In this document: one piece after another, positions 5,619-8,270 of the stretch | Numbering within the stretch: the stretch's first letter is position 1 | How the letters are laid out: each line of letters starts with the position of its first letter | Assembly (NCBI GenBank): GCA_900313435.1 | Contig: OMRF01000336.1 | Coordinates: 1 to 8,270 of the forward strand | Direction of reading: 5' to 3' | Origin: an uncultured Lachnospiraceae bacterium | Lineage (GTDB): Bacteria > Bacillota > Clostridia > Lachnospirales > Lachnospiraceae | Length of the DNA: 8,270 bases | Notes under the pieces: model-generated | What the model was told of the DNA's origin: nothing | The model's input: the letters and a program-made list of their open reading frames with translations, nothing else | Database searches by the model: none | Made by a program: the position numbers and the translations under genes

Positions 5619-7850
5619 ATGGAAGTCCGCACGAACATCATCAAGAGGAATGGCGCAGAGGTACGCTTCGATATAGAAAAGATCGTAAACGCCATACAGT
5701 CCGCGAATAAGGAGGTGGATGAGATCCACCGTCTTTCCGAGGTCCAGATAAGGGCAGTGGCTGATTCGATAGCCCATCAGGTCGCGGAGTCGCCTCACGC
5801 CGTAAACGTTGAGGATATCCAGGATATGGTCGAAAAAGGGATAATGGAGATGCGGGGGTATGAGGTCGCGCGTCTCTACGTGAGATACAGATATACGAGA
5901 GAGCTTTCGAGGAAATCAAACACTACCGACAACGGGATACTCGCTCTCATTGACCGAATGAATGAGGAGGTCAAGCAGGAGAATTCCAACAAGAACCCCG
6001 TCATCAATTCCACTCAGAGAGACTATATGGCGGGAGAGGTCTCCAAGGATCTTACCAGAAGGATACTCCTTCCTCCGGATATAGTGAAGGCGCATGAGGA
6101 GGGCATTATCCATTTCCATGACATGGATTATTTTGCGCAGCGTGAGCACAACTGTGACCTCATCAATCTTGAGGACATGCTTCAGAACGGCACCGTGATC
6201 TCGGAGACTCTCATCGAAAAACCTCACAGCTTCTTTACAGCCTGCAATGTGACTACCCAGATCGTGGCTCAGGTGGCGTCAAATCAGTACGGAGGTCAGA
6301 GCTTTACTCTGTCCCACCTCGCCCCCTTCGTTGATATCTCAAGACAGAAGATCAAGGAAGAGGTCATTGCTGAAAGAAAGGCCTGCGGCGAAGCTCTTGA
6401 TGAAGAGATAATCAAAAGGACGACGGAGATGCGTCTCAAAAAAGAGGTTGAGAGCGGCATCCAGACCATACAATACCAGCTCATCACTCTCATGACCTGC
6501 AACGGCCAGGCTCCCTTTGTGACTGTGTTCATGTATCTTGACGAGGTTCCCGAGGGGCAGACGAGAGAAGATCTTGCGATGATAATAGAGGAGTTCATCA
6601 AGCAGAGGAAGGAAGGCGTGAAGAACGAGAAGGGCGTATGGGTGACGCCTGCCTTCCCGAAGCTCATATATGCGCTTGATGAGGATAATGTCTACGAAGA
6701 CAGCAAATATTATTATCTTACGAAGATGGCTGCGGAATGCACGGCAAAGAGGATGGTGCCCGATTATATCTCGGCGAAGGTCATGAGAGAATTAAAGAGC
6801 GGCAACGTCTATACCTGCATGGGCTGCAGATCTTTCCTCACGGTGGAGGATTCCCAGAAAAACCCTGACGGCACGAACAAGTTCTACGGACGATTTAACC
6901 AGGGCGTTGTCACCATCAATCTTGTGGATGTGGCATGCTCGTCCGAGGGTGATATGGACAGGTTCTGGGAGATCCTTGATGAAAGACTCGAGCTCTGTCA
7001 CAGGGCACTCCGCTGCAGGCATGAGAGGTTGAAGGGGACTGTATCCGATGCCGCGCCGATACTCTGGCAGTACGGAGCTTTGGCACGCCTTAAGAAGGGT
7101 GAGACCATAGACAAGCTCCTCTACAACGGCTACTCCACCATCTCCCTCGGATACGCCGGACTTTCCGAAATGTGCTACAGGATGCTGGGGGTTCCGCACA
7201 CGGATCCGCAGGGAAGGGATTTCTCGCTTTCGGTAATGCAGAGGCTGAATGATGCCTGCAGGCAGTGGAAGGAAGCTGAGCACATCAGCTATTCGGTTTA
7301 CGGAACACCTATGGAATCCACCACCTACAGGTTCGCGAAGTGTCTGCAGAAGCGCTTCGGTATCATTAAGCATGTCACTGACAAGAACTACATTACCAAT
7401 TCCTATCATGTTCATGTGACAGAGGATATAGACGCGTTCACGAAACTCACCTTTGAAAGTGACTTCCAGAAGCTCTCTCCGGGCGGAGCCATTTCCTATG
7501 TGGAGGTTCCGAACATGCAGAGCAACATTCCGGCTGTGCTTGCGATAATGAAGCACATCTATGATCACATCATGTATGCGGAACTGAATACAAAGTCGGA
7601 TTACTGTGAGGTCTGCGGCTATGACGGTGAGATACAGATAGTGACCGATGATAATGGAAAGCTGGTGTGGGAATGTCCCAACTGCGGAAACCGTGATCAG
7701 TCAAAGATGTCTGTGGCAAGGCGGACCTGCGGTTATATCGGAACACAGTTCTGGAACCAGGGAAGGACTCAGGAGATCAAGGACAGAGTGCTTCATCTCG
7801 GAACGGATGATTTTTCGCCTGAAGGCGACAATATAGAAAAAACCGCGTGA
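5619..7850 (+). CDS. nrdD: Anaerobic (class III) ribonucleoside-triphosphate reductase
   Basis: NrdD converts ribonucleoside triphosphates to deoxyribonucleotides under anoxia, using a glycyl radical made by NrdG. The 743-residue protein begins with an ATP-cone (about 3-95; IIKRNGAEVRFDIEKIVNAI), the allosteric domain through which dATP/ATP usually set activity. The catalytic barrel shows VASNQYGGQSF, the TCNGQAPF motif with Cys294, and CMGCRSFL. The C-terminal zinc site is two CxxC pairs (Cys663/666 and Cys686/689). The radical loop RRTCGYIG places the radical on Gly705. All key residues appear intact. The ATG at 5619 has CGGAGG at 5608-5613, 5 nt upstream. It diverges from nrdG across a region with twin NrdR boxes, and a CoA-transferase gene follows after 21 nt. 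Confidence 0.97.
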   Translation: MEVRTNIIKRNGAEVRFDIEKIVNAIQSANKEVDEIHRLSEVQIRAVADSIAHQVAESPHAVNVEDIQDMVEKGIMEMRGYEVARLYVRYRYTRELSRKSNTTDNGILALIDRMNEEVKQENSNKNPVINSTQRDYMAGEVSKDLTRRILLPPDIVKAHEEGIIHFHDMDYFAQREHNCDLINLEDMLQNGTVISETLIEKPHSFFTACNVTTQIVAQVASNQYGGQSFTLSHLAPFVDISRQKIKEEVIAERKACGEALDEEIIKRTTEMRLKKEVESGIQTIQYQLITLMTCNGQAPFVTVFMYLDEVPEGQTREDLAMIIEEFIKQRKEGVKNEKGVWVTPAFPKLIYALDEDNVYEDSKYYYLTKMAAECTAKRMVPDYISAKVMRELKSGNVYTCMGCRSFLTVEDSQKNPDGTNKFYGRFNQGVVTINLVDVACSSEGDMDRFWEILDERLELCHRALRCRHERLKGTVSDAAPILWQYGALARLKKGETIDKLLYNGYSTISLGYAGLSEMCYRMLGVPHTDPQGRDFSLSVMQRLNDACRQWKEAEHISYSVYGTPMESTTYRFAKCLQKRFGIIKHVTDKNYITNSYHVHVTEDIDAFTKLTFESDFQKLSPGGAISYVEVPNMQSNIPAVLAIMKHIYDHIMYAELNTKSDYCEVCGYDGEIQIVTDDNGKLVWECPNCGNRDQSKMSVARRTCGYIGTQFWNQGRTQEIKDRVLHLGTDDFSPEGDNIEKTA

Positions 7851-7871
7851 TCTAAGAAAGGAAGAGGGGTT

Positions 7872-8270
7872 ATGGATTTTAACGAGGAGTACAAAAGCAA
7901 GCTGGTATCGGCTGACAAGGCGGTCTCTGTCATCAAGAGCGGGGACTGGGTGGACTTTGGGTGGTGCACAAATACTCCCGAGGCCTGTGACAAGGCGCTT
8001 GCGAAAAGGACGGATGAGCTCTTTGACGTGAATCTGAGGGGAGGGATCCTTTATCATACTCCTGCCATATTTGAGCGTGAGGATGCGGGAGAGCATTTCA
8101 CCTGGAATTCCTGGCACATGACGGGAGTTGAGAGGAAGCTGATAGGAAGGGGCTGCGCCTTCTATGCGCCGCTCAAGTATTCTGAGCTTCCCCGTTATTA
8201 CAGGGAAAACATAAAGCATCTTAATGTGTCCGTCTTTCAGGTTTCACCGATGGACAACGGCGGCTACTTC
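7872..8270 (+). CDS. Butyryl-CoA:acetate CoA-transferase-like protein, N-terminal part (3' truncated by window)
   Basis: The frame is open from the ATG at 7872 to the right edge, giving 133 codons without a stop. The protein starts MDFNEEYKSKLVSADKAV and contains SGDWVDFGWCTNTPEACDKAL, LRGGILYH, HFTWNSWHMTGVERKLI, YSELPRYYREN and FQVSPMDNGGYF. These match my recollection of butyryl-CoA:acetate CoA-transferases of gut butyrate producers (acetyl-CoA hydrolase/transferase family), which swap CoA between butyryl-CoA and acetate in the last step of butyrate formation. A closely related 4-hydroxybutyrate or other acyl-CoA transferase cannot be excluded, because the catalytic glutamate and the substrate-specific C-terminal half lie outside the window. 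A purine-rich site (AAGGAAGAGGGG) immediately precedes the start. Only 21 nt separate it from nrdD, with no terminator or clear promoter in the gap. Confidence 0.85.
   Translation, partial: MDFNEEYKSKLVSADKAVSVIKSGDWVDFGWCTNTPEACDKALAKRTDELFDVNLRGGILYHTPAIFEREDAGEHFTWNSWHMTGVERKLIGRGCAFYAPLKYSELPRYYRENIKHLNVSVFQVSPMDNGGYF

Noticed and set aside
6792..7568. Long open frame (258 codons) on the minus strand inside nrdD.
   Set aside because: It lies wholly opposite a strongly conserved gene, and its translation resembles no family I recognise. A shadow of nrdD codon use explains it.
7701..8219. Open frame of 172 codons on the minus strand across the nrdD-CoA-transferase junction.
   Set aside because: It is antisense to two conserved coding regions and its translation has no family-like motifs.
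1..8270. CRISPR arrays, tRNA/rRNA genes, insertion sequences, integrases, toxin-antitoxin pairs or defence genes.
   Set aside because: No regular spaced repeats, tRNA-like folds, inverted terminal repeats or recognisable mobile or defence proteins were seen on either strand; nearly all of the window is housekeeping coding sequence.

Overview
The window reads as ordinary chromosomal DNA from an anaerobic, motile, butyrate-forming member of the Clostridia, most likely Lachnospiraceae or a close relative. The grounds are: a class III (oxygen-sensitive) ribonucleotide reductase with its radical-SAM activase; the start of a CoA-transferase that closely resembles butyryl-CoA:acetate CoA-transferase; a Clostridia-like chemoreceptor tail; strong GGAGG-type ribosome binding sites; and near-consensus sigma-A promoters. 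The family assignment is inference. No mobile element, CRISPR array, RNA gene or foreign-looking island was seen.

Layout from left to right. (1) The C-terminal part of a methyl-accepting chemotaxis protein (+, open at the left edge) ends at 703. It faces the 3' end of typA/bipA (-), and a perfect 30-nt palindrome between them looks like a shared two-way terminator. (2) typA (-) diverges from a three-gene operon (+): a CobO/BtuR-like P-loop protein, dapA and dapB. The 204-bp gap holds two back-to-back promoters. The first two operon genes overlap and the third follows after 11 nt, so they are probably co-transcribed. dapA and dapB carry out the first two committed steps from aspartate semialdehyde towards diaminopimelate and lysine. 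(3) dapB converges on nrdG (-), and the two coding ends overlap by 20 bp. (4) nrdG and nrdD diverge from a 130-bp control region. It carries two well-matched NrdR boxes exactly 31 bp apart and two promoters that occupy the same DNA in opposite directions. (5) 21 nt after nrdD, with no terminator between, begins the CoA-transferase gene, which runs off the right edge.

How the genes relate: NrdG installs the glycyl radical on NrdD, which makes deoxynucleotides under anoxia, and the twin NrdR boxes suggest dATP/ATP-responsive repression of both. The CoA-transferase directly after nrdD may share that transcript. The CobO-like protein is the least expected member of the lysine operon; its P-loop departs from the usual family sequence, so its adenosyltransferase role should be treated with caution. 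I found no clear novel system. The most interesting points are the nrdG/nrdD control region, the nrdD-CoA-transferase junction and the CobO-like gene leading the dap operon.
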